DNA of 64,000 bases from Prevotella sp. P5-92 (GTDB taxonomy: Bacteria; Bacteroidota; Bacteroidia; Bacteroidales; Bacteroidaceae), in assembly GCF_002251245.1 (NCBI RefSeq), contig NZ_NPJG01000114.1:33387-97386 (forward strand), in the 5' to 3' direction. Within the stretch, counting starts at the first letter, position 1. Each line of letters starts with the position of its first letter. Both the position numbers and the translations under genes were made by a program. Of this stretch, positions 1 to 8,645 are shown in pieces. Under the pieces are notes generated by a model. That model had not been told where the DNA came from. It saw nothing but the letters and a program-made list of their open reading frames with translations, and did not search any database.

Positions 1-605
1 GCCCCTCCTTCCAAGGATATACTTGACGCCACGCAATCAGCATCTGGCGCGCACACGGTCTCTACATTATACTTCACTCCCTCATGCTCGAACTTGCTGT
101 CTATCTTCCCCGTCCAAAGGTCAAGAGTCTGATTGACACCTCTTATCTTCGACGTGTCGGAGATGTCCAGTCCAATCGTCCCGAGATGAAGTCTGTGAGG
201 GTTGGCTCTAAGATAATCCACTGCCTTGCGCGTCCTTTCGGGATGCTTTATCTGTAGCGAATAATATTCGGGATGTCCTCGGCGGAAGTCGTGGTTGGCC
301 AACGCGTCCTTCGCCTGGAAACCTTCGACATTAGGGAAAGAGTGCCACCCCCATTCGCTCATGGAGCCAAGCGGCACGCCGCGGGCATAAATGTGAGGGA
401 AGGTCTGCAGGCCCGTGGCGTCAACGGTAAAGGCAAACTGTCCGTTTCCCACCGTCAGGGATGACAGTGAGTCAAAATTTGTGACGTGGGGGTTGTGACG
501 TGTCACTACCTTGAATCTGTTTATCTTTTCGGCAGCTGCTGCGCTGCACACGACAGCTATGCCTAACACTGCTGCCGTTATGATTTTCCTGATTTGTTTA
601 TTCAT
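1..605 (-). CDS. Exported glycosidase-like protein, N-terminal part (3' end off window)
   Basis: Reading the minus strand from ATG at 605 gives 201 codons without a stop, running off the left edge. The first ~25 residues form a signal peptide (charged start, hydrophobic run, AAAA before EKINRF). The mature part contains TVGNGQFAFTVDATGLQTFP and SEWGWHSFPN, which I associate with the N-terminal beta-sandwich of large Bacteroidetes secreted six-hairpin (GH65-like) glycosidases. The catalytic domain lies outside the window, so substrate and activity cannot be judged. No partner gene is visible on this side; the next 600 bases are non-coding. Confidence 0.6.
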   Translation of the reverse strand, partial: MNKQIRKIITAAVLGIAVVCSAAAAEKINRFKVVTRHNPHVTNFDSLSSLTVGNGQFAFTVDATGLQTFPHIYARGVPLGSMSEWGWHSFPNVEGFQAKDALANHDFRRGHPEYYSLQIKHPERTRKAVDYLRANPHRLHLGTIGLDISDTSKIRGVNQTLDLWTGKIDSKFEHEGVKYNVETVCAPDADCVASSISLEGG

Positions 606-763
606 ATTGTTCAAAAGACAAAATTACAGCTATTTTACCAAAGCCACAAGCGTTTAGCGTAATTTAACATAAATTTCCCTCTCCCTTGAACATCTCATTA
701 CGCCTGTCGTCTGAAGACGGCATGAGCCGCCTGCGGATGATTTCTTATGCTCTATGTGGGAAC

Positions 764-840
764 ATAAACCAAACACGGTGCAAAGATAAATTAATATAGG
801 GTATTATGCAAACATCTGTACGACTATCCTTATACATTTA
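764..840 (+). repeat. 77-bp dispersed repeat, copy 1
   Basis: Closely matches 17487-17563 in the same orientation, beginning ataaaccaaacacggtgc and ending tatacattta. The second copy lies between iteron-like repeats and a truncated VirE/DUF3874 gene. Copy 1 has no primase-like gene beside it and may mark a lost element. Confidence 0.75.
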
Positions 841-1134
841 CAACATCTCTTTAGCAATTATTACACTCTCACATGCGCGTGCGCATGATATAATTTTCCT
901 TTTTTTCTATCATTTCTATCACCAAATATATTAATAGTCTTATTTCTAACGGGTTAATTATTAAGAAGGAGTGACAGAAGGAGTGACAGAAGAAGGGGGA
1001 AACCCATTTGACATGCGCATTATCAGGAGCAAAAACAATGTTCTTTCCGTGTTGATTCACCTTACAGTCATAGTTACTTCAGCACCCTTTCTTATTAATA
1101 AGAGTTAATATTAACAATAATTGCAGCGTCATTT

Positions 1135-1166
1135 CTTGCGGTTTAATAATATTATCCGTAAATTTG
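1135..1166 (+). promoter_or_regulatory. Bacteroidetes-type promoter
   Basis: TAAATTTG (-7 box) at 1159-1166 with CTTG 20 nt upstream at 1135-1138. It fits the Bacteroidetes sigma-factor consensus TTTG-N19/21-TAnnTTTG and points at the gene starting at 1207. Confidence 0.6.
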
Positions 1167-1206
1167 CACCATGTATATTAACGAGTTATCAGGAAAGTAG
1201 CCGACA

Positions 1207-1611
1207 ATGAGAGCAAGGAGAATCATAACGACATGTTTCGCAGCCATCATGCTGATGATGGCGATGCCCACTGATGTCCTTGCCGTAATAAACAGCACCA
1301 CTGACGCACAAGGAGGAAAACAAGCGCGACGCGACCACTTGACCGACATCTCGCAAAAGGAGGACCAAAGGTCTGTGGCGGTGTTCGAGGACACTATGAA
1401 CACCTTGCGCACATGCCTTACACGCACCCAGCGTCTGTTGCCATCTCACGGCCCGGCACCGGGCAAGACGCAGGCAAGGTCAATCGAGTCGCGCAAACAT
1501 GACCTGTTGTGTAACCCTCAAAACTTCTCGCAGCGACAGGAATCCACGCCATTCCCGTCGTTTGTCTCACGCATCTATTATGTCATTGCGCTGAGACACA
1601 TCCTTTGTTAG
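1207..1611 (+). CDS. Small exported protein of unknown function
   Basis: 134 residues starting MRARRIITTCFAAIMLMMAM, a clear signal peptide (basic start, hydrophobic core, cleavage likely near residue 26). The mature part is basic, rich in Arg, Gln, Ser and Thr, and has no domain I recognise. A good promoter lies 40-70 nt upstream, which supports real expression. Two antisense reading frames of 86-91 codons overlap it but lack a promoter. The 3' end shows no terminator; a leader of about 85 nt separates it from the next gene. Confidence 0.55.
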   Translation: MRARRIITTCFAAIMLMMAMPTDVLAVINSTTDAQGGKQARRDHLTDISQKEDQRSVAVFEDTMNTLRTCLTRTQRLLPSHGPAPGKTQARSIESRKHDLLCNPQNFSQRQESTPFPSFVSRIYYVIALRHILC

Positions 1612-1695
1612 TGACTGCGTTATATACCCCAAAACACGAGGAGGAATCTGACGTATATAACACATTATTAACATTAAAAGACAAGACACATCAAA

Positions 1696-2100
1696 ATGAC
1701 AAAAATTAAGAAATTGGAGATGGCCGCTGCCGTTTCCAACGAGAAAGATATTACTGTTACTGAATCGTTTTTCGGCCTATGTGAAAAGGCCATCTACACA
1801 CCTACGGGCAGCCGCGTTAAGGCCGACACCTACGAATACTCGCAGAGCAACGGCGAACGACTGATAGCGCTGGTTGACAGTGGAATAAAAGAACTTGAGA
1901 AGGAACTTGAGCGTGGTGTCATCGTCAGGGCCACACCGGTGGGACATATCCGTGCCGAGGTATGCGTATCCGACGACCGTCAGTTCTTGGCATTGAACAT
2001 CCTCAAGTTTTCCAACTTCGAGTATGTTCCGGTCAGAGGTCCACGTCTGTTCCGTGGCCACGATGCTGAGGTGGCCAGCCGCCTGTTCAAGGTAGGGTAA
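1696..2100 (+). CDS. Conserved-looking hypothetical protein
   Basis: 134 residues, no signal peptide or membrane segment, mixed alpha/beta composition (for example GERLIALVDSGIKELEKELE, then a beta-rich half ending VASRLFKVG). I do not recognise the family. Start chosen at the first ATG after a ~15-nt A-rich leader. It is followed immediately by a strong intrinsic terminator, so this is a genuine transcription unit, possibly sharing the promoter of the gene at 1207. Confidence 0.6.
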   Translation: MTKIKKLEMAAAVSNEKDITVTESFFGLCEKAIYTPTGSRVKADTYEYSQSNGERLIALVDSGIKELEKELERGVIVRATPVGHIRAEVCVSDDRQFLALNILKFSNFEYVPVRGPRLFRGHDAEVASRLFKVG

Positions 2101-2104
2101 TAAT

Positions 2105-2133
2105 AGCGGCATCACTCCTGATGCCGCTTTTTT
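2105..2133 (+). terminator. Intrinsic terminator
   Basis: Perfect 10-bp stem agcggcatca/tgatgccgct with a 4-nt loop and a run of six T, directly after the stop codon at 2100. Confidence 0.9.
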
Positions 2134-2201
2134 CTGTCCTAAAGGAGAAACGGTGGACGCATCTTTTTCAAGTGGACTTCTATATATTTCTCTTCCTTTT
2201 C

Positions 2202-2232
2202 TTGGAAATATCGTTTTTTTTTCGTATTTTTG
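2202..2232 (+). promoter_or_regulatory. Bacteroidetes-type promoter
   Basis: TATTTTTG at 2225-2232 with TTG at 2202-2204 (20-nt spacer), 38 nt before the ATPase gene at 2271. Confidence 0.55.
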
Positions 2233-2270
2233 CGGCGTGAAAAGTGTTTGTTTGATAAATTGCAGATGAT

Positions 2271-3884
2271 ATGAGCAAATTCAAGTACCCTGTAGATACA
2301 GACCAGTTTCAGAGAATTCGTGAAGATGGCAAGGTGTATGTTGACAAGACCGGCATGATGTATAGCCTTGTCAGCAAGTATCAGTATGTCTTCCTTGCCC
2401 GTCCCCGCCGTTTCGGAAAGTCGTTGTTATGCAATACCTTCAAGGCTTATTTCCAGGGGCAGAAAGAGCTGTTCGAAGGATTGAAGGTCATGGACTTGGA
2501 AAAGGAATGGAAGACATATCCAGTGCTGCATTTCACAATGAGCGGACTGAAGAACCTTAAGGTGAGCGAGGCGAAGACAAAGCTGGGAAACTTCATTGCC
2601 GACTACGAAAGACTTTATGGGCGTAATACGGAGGAGGAAACTCCTGGAGCACGCTTCCGCGGCTTGATTCACAGGGCTTGTGAAAAGACGGGCGAACGTG
2701 TCGTTGTCATCCTCGACGAATACGACGCACCCGTTATGCGATTGCTCTACAATACGGAGCAACTTGAAGAAATGCGTATGATGCTACGTGAGTTCTATCA
2801 GGTGCTGAAGGATGAGGGCGCGTATCTTAAGTTCGTGTTTATCACAGGAGTGACGAAGTTTTCTCAGATGAGCATTTTCTCGGAGCTGAATAATCTGAAT
2901 CAGATATCCATGATAGACGAATATTCAGGTCTGTGCGGCATTACCCAGGAAGAACTTAACACAGTCTTGCGTCCTTGTGTCGAGGAATATGCATCCAACC
3001 TTGAGATTACAACCGACGAGGCATACGCCTTGCTGAAAGCGAAATATGATGGCTATCACTTCGCAAGAAAGAGCCAGGATATATATGCTCCATTCAGTCT
3101 TATGCGCGCCCTCAATAACAATACGACAGACAACTACTGGTTTGAGTCGGGCACATCGGCATCGCTCATCGAGCATCTCAAACACTTCCCCGGCTTCAAT
3201 CCTCTCGACTTCGATGGCGTGGAGTTGGCGTTGGAGGAATTTAATGTGCCATGCGAGAATGCTTCGACACCTGTCCCGATGCTTTATCAGAGTGGCTATC
3301 TTACCATTGCATCTTATGATAAGCTGTTGGAATCATATACACTTCACTTCCCAAACTACGAGGTGCGTCAGGGCATGGTGTATAGTTTGACAAACTATCT
3401 GATGGATATATCCGACTGGGACAGGAATGCCACCATATTGGAAATGGCCCGTGCATTGGTAAAAGGCGACCTGTCATCGGCACTTACCGAACTCCGCTCC
3501 TACATAGCCTCCTTGCCATACGACATCATCACCCGTAAGGAATGGATGGCGAAGAATAAAAAGGAGGCATTCTATAAGTTGCTGATGTATGTGGTGTTCT
3601 CGTTGCTCAACAGTAAGGTAGATACTGAGGTGAAGAGCGTTCTCGGTCGTGCCGATGTGGTAATAAAGACCAAGAACGACATCTATGTCATCGAACTGAA
3701 AGTCGATAACTCTGTAGATAACGCTTTGGCTCAGATAGACTCCAAGGGCTATGGCATCCCCTACGAAGCCGACGGACGCCAGCTGACAAAATGCGGAGTA
3801 ACCATATCCTCAGAGGCTCGAAACATTGTGCATTGGCGTGCAGTGGACAATGAAGGCAAGGTCATCGACGAGCAGAAGTTCTGA
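2271..3884 (+). CDS. AAA-ATPase-like / PDDEXK nuclease-fold protein
   Basis: 537 residues in the usual size range of the Bacteroidetes AAA-ATPase_like + PDDEXK_9 family. The N-terminus has the family opening (FKYPVDTDQFQRIREDGKVYVDKT) and a Walker A-type ARPRRFGKSLL near residues 43-53. VVVILDEYDAPV near 143-154 is the Walker B/DEYD segment. The C-terminal 130 residues contain GRADVVIKT and IYVIELKV, the D...ExK core of the nuclease fold. The family is often present in many copies per genome; its function is unknown, with a nuclease or mobile-element role suspected. Its 3' end overlaps the convergent HxlR gene by 23 bp. Confidence 0.9.
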   Translation: MSKFKYPVDTDQFQRIREDGKVYVDKTGMMYSLVSKYQYVFLARPRRFGKSLLCNTFKAYFQGQKELFEGLKVMDLEKEWKTYPVLHFTMSGLKNLKVSEAKTKLGNFIADYERLYGRNTEEETPGARFRGLIHRACEKTGERVVVILDEYDAPVMRLLYNTEQLEEMRMMLREFYQVLKDEGAYLKFVFITGVTKFSQMSIFSELNNLNQISMIDEYSGLCGITQEELNTVLRPCVEEYASNLEITTDEAYALLKAKYDGYHFARKSQDIYAPFSLMRALNNNTTDNYWFESGTSASLIEHLKHFPGFNPLDFDGVELALEEFNVPCENASTPVPMLYQSGYLTIASYDKLLESYTLHFPNYEVRQGMVYSLTNYLMDISDWDRNATILEMARALVKGDLSSALTELRSYIASLPYDIITRKEWMAKNKKEAFYKLLMYVVFSLLNSKVDTEVKSVLGRADVVIKTKNDIYVIELKVDNSVDNALAQIDSKGYGIPYEADGRQLTKCGVTISSEARNIVHWRAVDNEGKVIDEQKF

Positions 3885-4245
3885 ACCGGTCTTTCATTAT
3901 CGCCACAAAATTGTCTATGGCCCAATCCACCATAGGGCGACAGGCTGCCATAAAGGAATGGGCACGGGGAGTAAGAGAGTATTCGGTGTGAGGCGGCACT
4001 TCGGCATAAACCTTACGCACAAGGAAACCATCGGCTTCAAGATTTCTTAATGTCGATGTCAACACCTTCTGAGATATATCGGGAATGGTCTTTTTAAGGT
4101 CAGAGAATCGCATAGGCCCTTGCTGCTGCATCATTTGGTGCATCAGCAAAAGCGACCATTTGTCGCCTACCCGAGCCAGGATGTTGCGTACGGGACAATC
4201 GGGGAATAAGGTCTCGCCCAAGTAGATATTGTTGTTTTTATCCAT
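3862..4245 (-). CDS. HxlR-family winged-helix transcriptional regulator
   Basis: 127 residues, typical for HxlR regulators. The N-terminal Cys (FPDCPVRNILARVGDKWSLL) and the DKW motif are hallmarks, followed by the wing helix (MRFSDLKKTIPDISQKVLTSTLR) and the EYSLTP segment. The conserved Cys may sense redox or electrophiles, as in known HxlR/HypR members. It is transcribed divergently from the nadX-like gene, which makes that gene the most likely target (inference). The last 23 bp overlap the ATPase gene on the other strand. Confidence 0.92.
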   Translation of the reverse strand: MDKNNNIYLGETLFPDCPVRNILARVGDKWSLLLMHQMMQQQGPMRFSDLKKTIPDISQKVLTSTLRNLEADGFLVRKVYAEVPPHTEYSLTPRAHSFMAACRPMVDWAIDNFVAIMKDRFRTSARR

Positions 4246-4609
4246 ATAATATAAAACGTGAAAGACAGCAGGTTATTTGTCTTTTCCTGAATATGAAGTT
4301 TGGTAAGGAAATACACCAAGCCAATTTCCTTATCCTCACGCCATTCACTATAAAGTGTGACATCGTGGCATGCGTGACAACTATTTTTTGCCATAAATGC
4401 TTTGTTTTCAAAGAAGGAAAGGATGTATGCCAGGAAAAATAATCATAAAAGTAAATTTTTCACTTGAAAATTCGGAATATTCAGCTTTTATGTTTAATTT
4501 TGCAGAATATTATGCGTGGTATTATTACCACGACCCACAGCTCACGTCCTTATAATTTGAAGGAACAAGAGCAAATCCAAACTATGGTGGCTGAAGATAT
4601 GGATAGACA
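4246..4609. other. Divergent intergenic region with promoter
   Basis: No gene seen. A plus-strand promoter is visible: TAATTTTG at 4495-4502 with TTCG at 4471-4474. It predicts a leader of about 100 nt before the nadX-like gene, or about 130 nt if the second ATG is used. Any HxlR operator should lie here; I could not single out a palindrome with confidence. Confidence 0.5.
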
Positions 4610-4636
4610 ATGAAACTTCAAACAAAAGAAAAACAA

Positions 4637-5434
4637 ATGGAAAAGAAAAAACTTGTGATTGCCGGTTGCGGCAAACTTGGGAACATTGTGGCTGACGCTG
4701 TGGTCGGCGGATTGCTCAACGGTTATGAACTGGTGGGAGCCTATTCAAGGTCGAGGGAAAAGGCTGAGGCATTGGCACATAAAGTGAACGAAAGGAACGG
4801 ACACTGCATGGTGGCAGACACATTCGACCGACTGCTTGGCCTGAAGCCTGACTTCATGGTGGAGGCAGCGTCTCCAGCCGCAATGCGGGAGTGGGCTTTG
4901 CCGGCATTGGGCAACGGAACTTCGGTGGTTACGTTGTCCATAGGAGCCTTTGCCGACGATGCCTTTTACGAAGAGGCGGGCAGAGTGGCAAGTGAAAACG
5001 GCGCACATGTTTATATTGTGTCGGGAGCCACGGGAGGATTCGACGTTCTGCAGACAACTGCTCTCATGGGCGGAGCAACGGCAGAGTTTTTCAACGAGAA
5101 AGGTCCAGACGCACTTCGCGGAACGGCTGTTTACGACGAGTCGCTGCAGAAGGAACGCAAGATCGTCTTCACAGGCTCTGCCAAGGAGGCAATAAGTGTG
5201 TTCCCCACCAAGGTGAACGTAACCGTGGCAGCATCAAGGGCTTCCGTAGGTCCTGAAAATATGAACGTGACCATGGTTTCCACACCGGGATTCAGGGGCG
5301 ATACGCAAAGGGTGGAGATTCGCAACCCACAGGTTCATGCCGTGGTGGATGTATATAGTGCTACGGCGGAAATTGCAGGATGGTCTGTAGTGAACACCCT
5401 GCGGAACATCTCCTCGCCTATAGTTTTTGTTTAG
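4637..5434 (+). CDS. nadX: Aspartate dehydrogenase-like NAD(P) oxidoreductase
   Basis: 265 residues from ATG 4637 (an in-frame ATG at 4610 would add nine residues; 4637 fits the family start just before the beta-strand). The dinucleotide-binding loop is GCGKLG near residues 10-15. SGATGGFDVL near 142-151 matches the conserved SGA-GG segment of L-aspartate dehydrogenase (NadX). The family oxidises L-aspartate to iminoaspartate, feeding NAD synthesis, or works on related amino acids. No nadA or nadC is adjacent, so the in vivo role may be amino-acid catabolism. It converges on the 2-hydroxyacid dehydrogenase gene with only 3 bp between stops. Confidence 0.8.
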   Translation: MEKKKLVIAGCGKLGNIVADAVVGGLLNGYELVGAYSRSREKAEALAHKVNERNGHCMVADTFDRLLGLKPDFMVEAASPAAMREWALPALGNGTSVVTLSIGAFADDAFYEEAGRVASENGAHVYIVSGATGGFDVLQTTALMGGATAEFFNEKGPDALRGTAVYDESLQKERKIVFTGSAKEAISVFPTKVNVTVAASRASVGPENMNVTMVSTPGFRGDTQRVEIRNPQVHAVVDVYSATAEIAGWSVVNTLRNISSPIVFV

Positions 5435-5437
5435 TCG

Positions 5438-6331
5438 TCACGACATGAGGAAGTTTCTGATGTTGTCGGTAACTTTCTGACTCAGACGGTCGAACGACTG
5501 AATGGTGCGACCTGTAGAGACACACACGCAGCGCACGTTTGGATGCTGAAGCAGTTCTTCGGAGCCAAGGGCACCTAAGGTGTCGCAATAGCAGCGGTTG
5601 TCGTCAGACAGCCACTTGCGCATTGGAATTTCTTCCCATGCGGGAGACAAGCCAGTGTTGAACAGCACCTTATGGTTGCCTAAGCGGCGGAACTGTTCCT
5701 CGCCCAGCAGTACAGTGTTTCTGTTAAGGCAGCAGAACAGCACATCGCCCCATTCCAGCAGATCGTTGAGAGGCATGAAGCGATAGCCCTTCTCGCTTGC
5801 CCAAGACTTTTCGGAACGTGCGAAATAAGACACTTCGGCACCGAAGAAACGCATTGCGTCTGCAATCATGCCTCCCGACTTGCCAAGTCCCACGACTCCA
5901 ACTTTCAGTCCGCCTATCTCTCGTGGCCTGCCTTCCCAAGGCTCTTCGCCGAAACCATGCATCAGGCGCACCAACTCGCTTACGACATACTCCACAACGC
6001 CCTCGTCGCCATAGTCGCGTATGCCGGTTACGGTTATCCCCGTCTGTTCGGCATACCTGATGTCCACGTTGGCACTTTCCGGAGAGTAAAGTGAGCAGCA
6101 CATTCCCACATATTTTATATTTGGGCAACGCTTCATGGCGTTGGCTGTGAGTTGCGATGTGTAGCTTAGCAAAACGGCATCTGCATCGCCTATGCGACTT
6201 ACTATCTCGTCGTCGTCCGATGGAATGTCGTTGTATCGTATCACCTCTTTTGCCATCTTGTTAATCTCATCCACACCCCATTTGGTGAGGCTTACCGGCT
6301 CTATTGCCACTAACTTGTTGAATTGTCTCAT
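5438..6331 (-). CDS. D-isomer-specific 2-hydroxyacid dehydrogenase homologue, atypical active site
   Basis: 297 residues. The NAD-binding domain is clear: GVVGLGKSGG with an ARSEK segment after the second strand. In characterised family members catalysis uses Arg (in N-x-A/S-R-G), Glu (in DVxxxE) and His (in PHxxx). Here the matching places read LFNTGLSPAWEEIP, CDTLGALGSEELL and CVCVSTGRTIQSF, so none of the three is in place. It may be a redirected enzyme or a binding protein. The gene is followed on the same strand by nothing; the AraC gene upstream is co-directional after 109 bp. Confidence 0.75.
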   Translation of the reverse strand: MRQFNKLVAIEPVSLTKWGVDEINKMAKEVIRYNDIPSDDDEIVSRIGDADAVLLSYTSQLTANAMKRCPNIKYVGMCCSLYSPESANVDIRYAEQTGITVTGIRDYGDEGVVEYVVSELVRLMHGFGEEPWEGRPREIGGLKVGVVGLGKSGGMIADAMRFFGAEVSYFARSEKSWASEKGYRFMPLNDLLEWGDVLFCCLNRNTVLLGEEQFRRLGNHKVLFNTGLSPAWEEIPMRKWLSDDNRCYCDTLGALGSEELLQHPNVRCVCVSTGRTIQSFDRLSQKVTDNIRNFLMS

Positions 6332-6440
6332 TGCATTTACTATAGTTATTAAATTGTTTATGTTTGCAAAGATATAAAAAATAGCTGGAATCCAACAAAT
6401 CTTTCTGAGTTTTTTGCCCTTTTCCGCCTAAAAAACATTA

Positions 6441-7370
6441 TTATTCTATGAGAGTTGTATGAATGACATTTGACCGCCCATTAGAACGATACTGCATAGG
6501 ACTGCATCCAAGATGCTCCTTGGTGAACTTGCCGAAGAAGGAAGTGTTGGGAAAATCGAGACGCATGGCTATTTCCTTGCATGAGAGAGAAGTGTTGAGC
6601 AACAGGTTGCGAATCTGTTCGGTGAGTTGCTCCTTTATCCATTTCGACACAGTCTTTCCCGTCTCTTTCTTCACGATATGTGAGAGATACTTTGACGAGA
6701 CACACAATTTGTCGGCATAGAAAGAAACAGAACGGTGCTGGCACCGGTCTTCCGACAAAAGGAAGAGAAAGTCGTGGGCAATGTTCTTGTTGATGGGGCT
6801 ATTGGGTTGTACATAATCTGGCATGGTTTCCTTTCTTCTTTCGCACGCTGACATGAACTCAAACACAAGAGCTTGGGTTATTGAGTCGGTGATGCGCCCA
6901 CTGTATATAGTGTCGTGTTCGTCGTTTTTTATCTGCAACAGGCGTTTGTAACCCTCAACCAGTTGCATCTCTTTTTCGTTCAACGAAATGAGCGGACGTT
7001 GATATGCAAAGAGGAAATTTGACATCGACTCTTTGTCGGGCACCACCAACTCTTGGTATTTTCGCATGGATATACAAAACAAGTCGCAATCGAAGTCGGT
7101 GGTTATCAAGGCTTCGGTCATGGTGTGCATACCGCTACAGAATATAATGTCACCGGCTTGGGCTGTGTAGTTGACATTGTTAAGTGTGGCTTCCAGTCTG
7201 CCGTGCTTGCATAGTATGACAAGCGCAAAGTCAACTTGATTGATCTGCCTCCAGAAAGGCAGATTGTTCACGTCTTCAATTATCGTGAGGTTTTCATCGG
7301 AGAATAATTCTTTTCCCAATCCACGTGTGAATCGTCTGTTGAAATCCGTTACACTCAGTCTCTTTTCCAT
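6441..7370 (-). CDS. AraC-family transcriptional regulator
   Basis: 309 residues: N-terminal cupin-like sensor domain (VNYTAQAGDIIFCSGMHT resembles the AraC cupin) and a C-terminal double helix-turn-helix of ~100 residues. The HTH part contains KWIKEQLTEQIRNLLL, SCKEIAMRLDFPN and FFGKFTKEHLGCSPMQYR, the last being the family signature. It is divergent from the RND efflux operon, a common arrangement in Bacteroidetes where the regulator controls the pump (inference). A minus-strand TATCTTTG box at 7398-7405 is its probable promoter. Confidence 0.93.
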   Translation of the reverse strand: MEKRLSVTDFNRRFTRGLGKELFSDENLTIIEDVNNLPFWRQINQVDFALVILCKHGRLEATLNNVNYTAQAGDIIFCSGMHTMTEALITTDFDCDLFCISMRKYQELVVPDKESMSNFLFAYQRPLISLNEKEMQLVEGYKRLLQIKNDEHDTIYSGRITDSITQALVFEFMSACERRKETMPDYVQPNSPINKNIAHDFLFLLSEDRCQHRSVSFYADKLCVSSKYLSHIVKKETGKTVSKWIKEQLTEQIRNLLLNTSLSCKEIAMRLDFPNTSFFGKFTKEHLGCSPMQYRSNGRSNVIHTTLIE

Positions 7371-7397
7371 TTTTTCTTTTTAATGTAAAAACACGTG

Positions 7398-7405
7398 CAA
7401 AGATA
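7398..7405 (-). promoter_or_regulatory. -7 box for the AraC regulator
   Basis: CAAAGATA on the plus strand (TATCTTTG on the minus strand), 28-35 nt upstream of the AraC start codon. The -33 box is not clear. Confidence 0.45.
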
Positions 7406-7512
7406 ACCGATTTTTCGAACATGAGAATGTTCTTTTTATATCTTTTTATGTTCAAAATGACAGATTATTAACTGTATATTAAAATACAGAACAAAAGAAA
7501 CGTCATTTAGGA

Positions 7513-7544
7513 CATTGTGTATCTACCATAATATTGTATTTTTG
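7513..7544 (+). promoter_or_regulatory. Promoter of the RND efflux operon
   Basis: TATTTTTG at 7537-7544 with ATTG at 7513-7516, spacing 20. Because transcription should start near 7551, start codons upstream of that point can be excluded for the first efflux gene. Confidence 0.65.
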
Positions 7545-7574
7545 CAAACAAAACACATGATAATAGATATTGGC

Positions 7575-8645
7575 ATGAAAAAGGAAAGAAATTGGATTGG
7601 TGTGCTTTGCCTGTCTCTCATGATAATGACGGGATGTGGCGACAAGAAGACCGGAAATGAAGTATTGAGAAAGGTGAATGTGGCGGAAGCCGTCTCCGCT
7701 GATGGTGGAGAGGCGGTGTCGTTTCCCGCCACAACAAGGGCTGCCGAGGAGGGGAACGTGTCGTTCAGGGTGAGCGGACCGTTGACCAAGGTGACGGTAA
7801 ACGAAGGCGACTATGTGAGAAAAGGCCAAGTGTTGGCTGTCATGGACCCGAGAGACTATCAACTTCAGTTGGCTGCCACACAAGCAGAATACGACCGCAT
7901 AAAGGGCGATGCAGAAAGAGTGATAGCCATGTATAAGGAAGGTACGACCACCGCACAAAACTACGACCAGGCGAGGTATGGACTGCAGCAGATGACACAG
8001 AAACTTGCCAACCACCGCAACCAGCTAGCCGACACCCGACTGGTGTCACCCGTGGCAGGATATGTCAAGGAGAAACTGCACGAGGCGGGAGAGACGGTAA
8101 GTGCAGGCATGCCTATCGTCACGGTGTCTTCGGGCGACAGGATTGAGGTGGAAATCAATGTCTCGGCAAGCGACTATGCACGATTAGGGCAATTGACCGA
8201 CTTCCGCTGCTCCATTGACGCGCTTGGTGGTGACAGTATGCCGTTAGAGCGCATCAGGACGAGTGCAGTGGCTAATGCCACACAACTATATACTGTCCGT
8301 TTTGCCATCAAGGGCAACTATAACCGCAAACTGCTCACGCCCGGAATGTCGGCTCTCGTGAAAGCCTTGTCGGCAAAGGTCTCCTGCACAGATGTCACCA
8401 TACCCTCGTCGGCCATCATGAACAAGGACGGGCGCACTTCGGTGTTCATCTTTTCAGAGCAATCCAAGAAGGTGACAAGAAAGGATGTCGAGGTGAAGAC
8501 AATGAAACTTGACGGAATGGCACAGGTGACCGGTCTGTCGGCAGGCGAGAAGGTGGTGACCACCGGTGTGCGACATCTCACCGACGGACAACGGGTGGAA
8601 CCCATGAAAGCAACATCTGAAACGAACATAGGAGGAATGTTATGA
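7575..8645 (+). CDS. RND efflux periplasmic adaptor lipoprotein
   Basis: Start set at ATG 7575: the open frame extends upstream to a TTG, but that lies before the -7 box, and 7575 gives a proper lipoprotein signal (MKKERNWIGVLCLSLMIMTGC, lipobox Cys 21). The mature protein has the adaptor order: biotinyl-lipoyl half motif (VNEGDYVRKGQVLAVMDPRDY), coiled-coil hairpin (YDRIKGDAERVIAMYKEG onwards), second lipoyl half (VSPVAGYVKEKLHEAGETV), beta-barrel and membrane-proximal domains. It links the inner-membrane pump to the TolC-like channel. It overlaps the permease gene by 4 bp, indicating translational coupling. Confidence 0.93.
   Translation: MKKERNWIGVLCLSLMIMTGCGDKKTGNEVLRKVNVAEAVSADGGEAVSFPATTRAAEEGNVSFRVSGPLTKVTVNEGDYVRKGQVLAVMDPRDYQLQLAATQAEYDRIKGDAERVIAMYKEGTTTAQNYDQARYGLQQMTQKLANHRNQLADTRLVSPVAGYVKEKLHEAGETVSAGMPIVTVSSGDRIEVEINVSASDYARLGQLTDFRCSIDALGGDSMPLERIRTSAVANATQLYTVRFAIKGNYNRKLLTPGMSALVKALSAKVSCTDVTIPSSAIMNKDGRTSVFIFSEQSKKVTRKDVEVKTMKLDGMAQVTGLSAGEKVVTTGVRHLTDGQRVEPMKATSETNIGGML

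Larger units (their letters stand above)
606..1206. other. Non-coding stretch with repeat, palindrome and promoter
   Basis: No convincing gene. It holds a 77-bp copy of a sequence found again near 17.5 kb, a perfect palindromic arm pair catgcgc/gcgcatg near 873-890, a tandem gagtgacagaag duplication near 968-990, and a promoter for the gene at 1207 (CTTG at 1135, 20-nt spacer, TAAATTTG at 1159-1166). Confidence 0.6.

Noticed and set aside
1152..1449. Two minus-strand frames over the small exported protein gene
   Set aside because: The plus-strand gene has a promoter and signal peptide; the antisense frames have neither.
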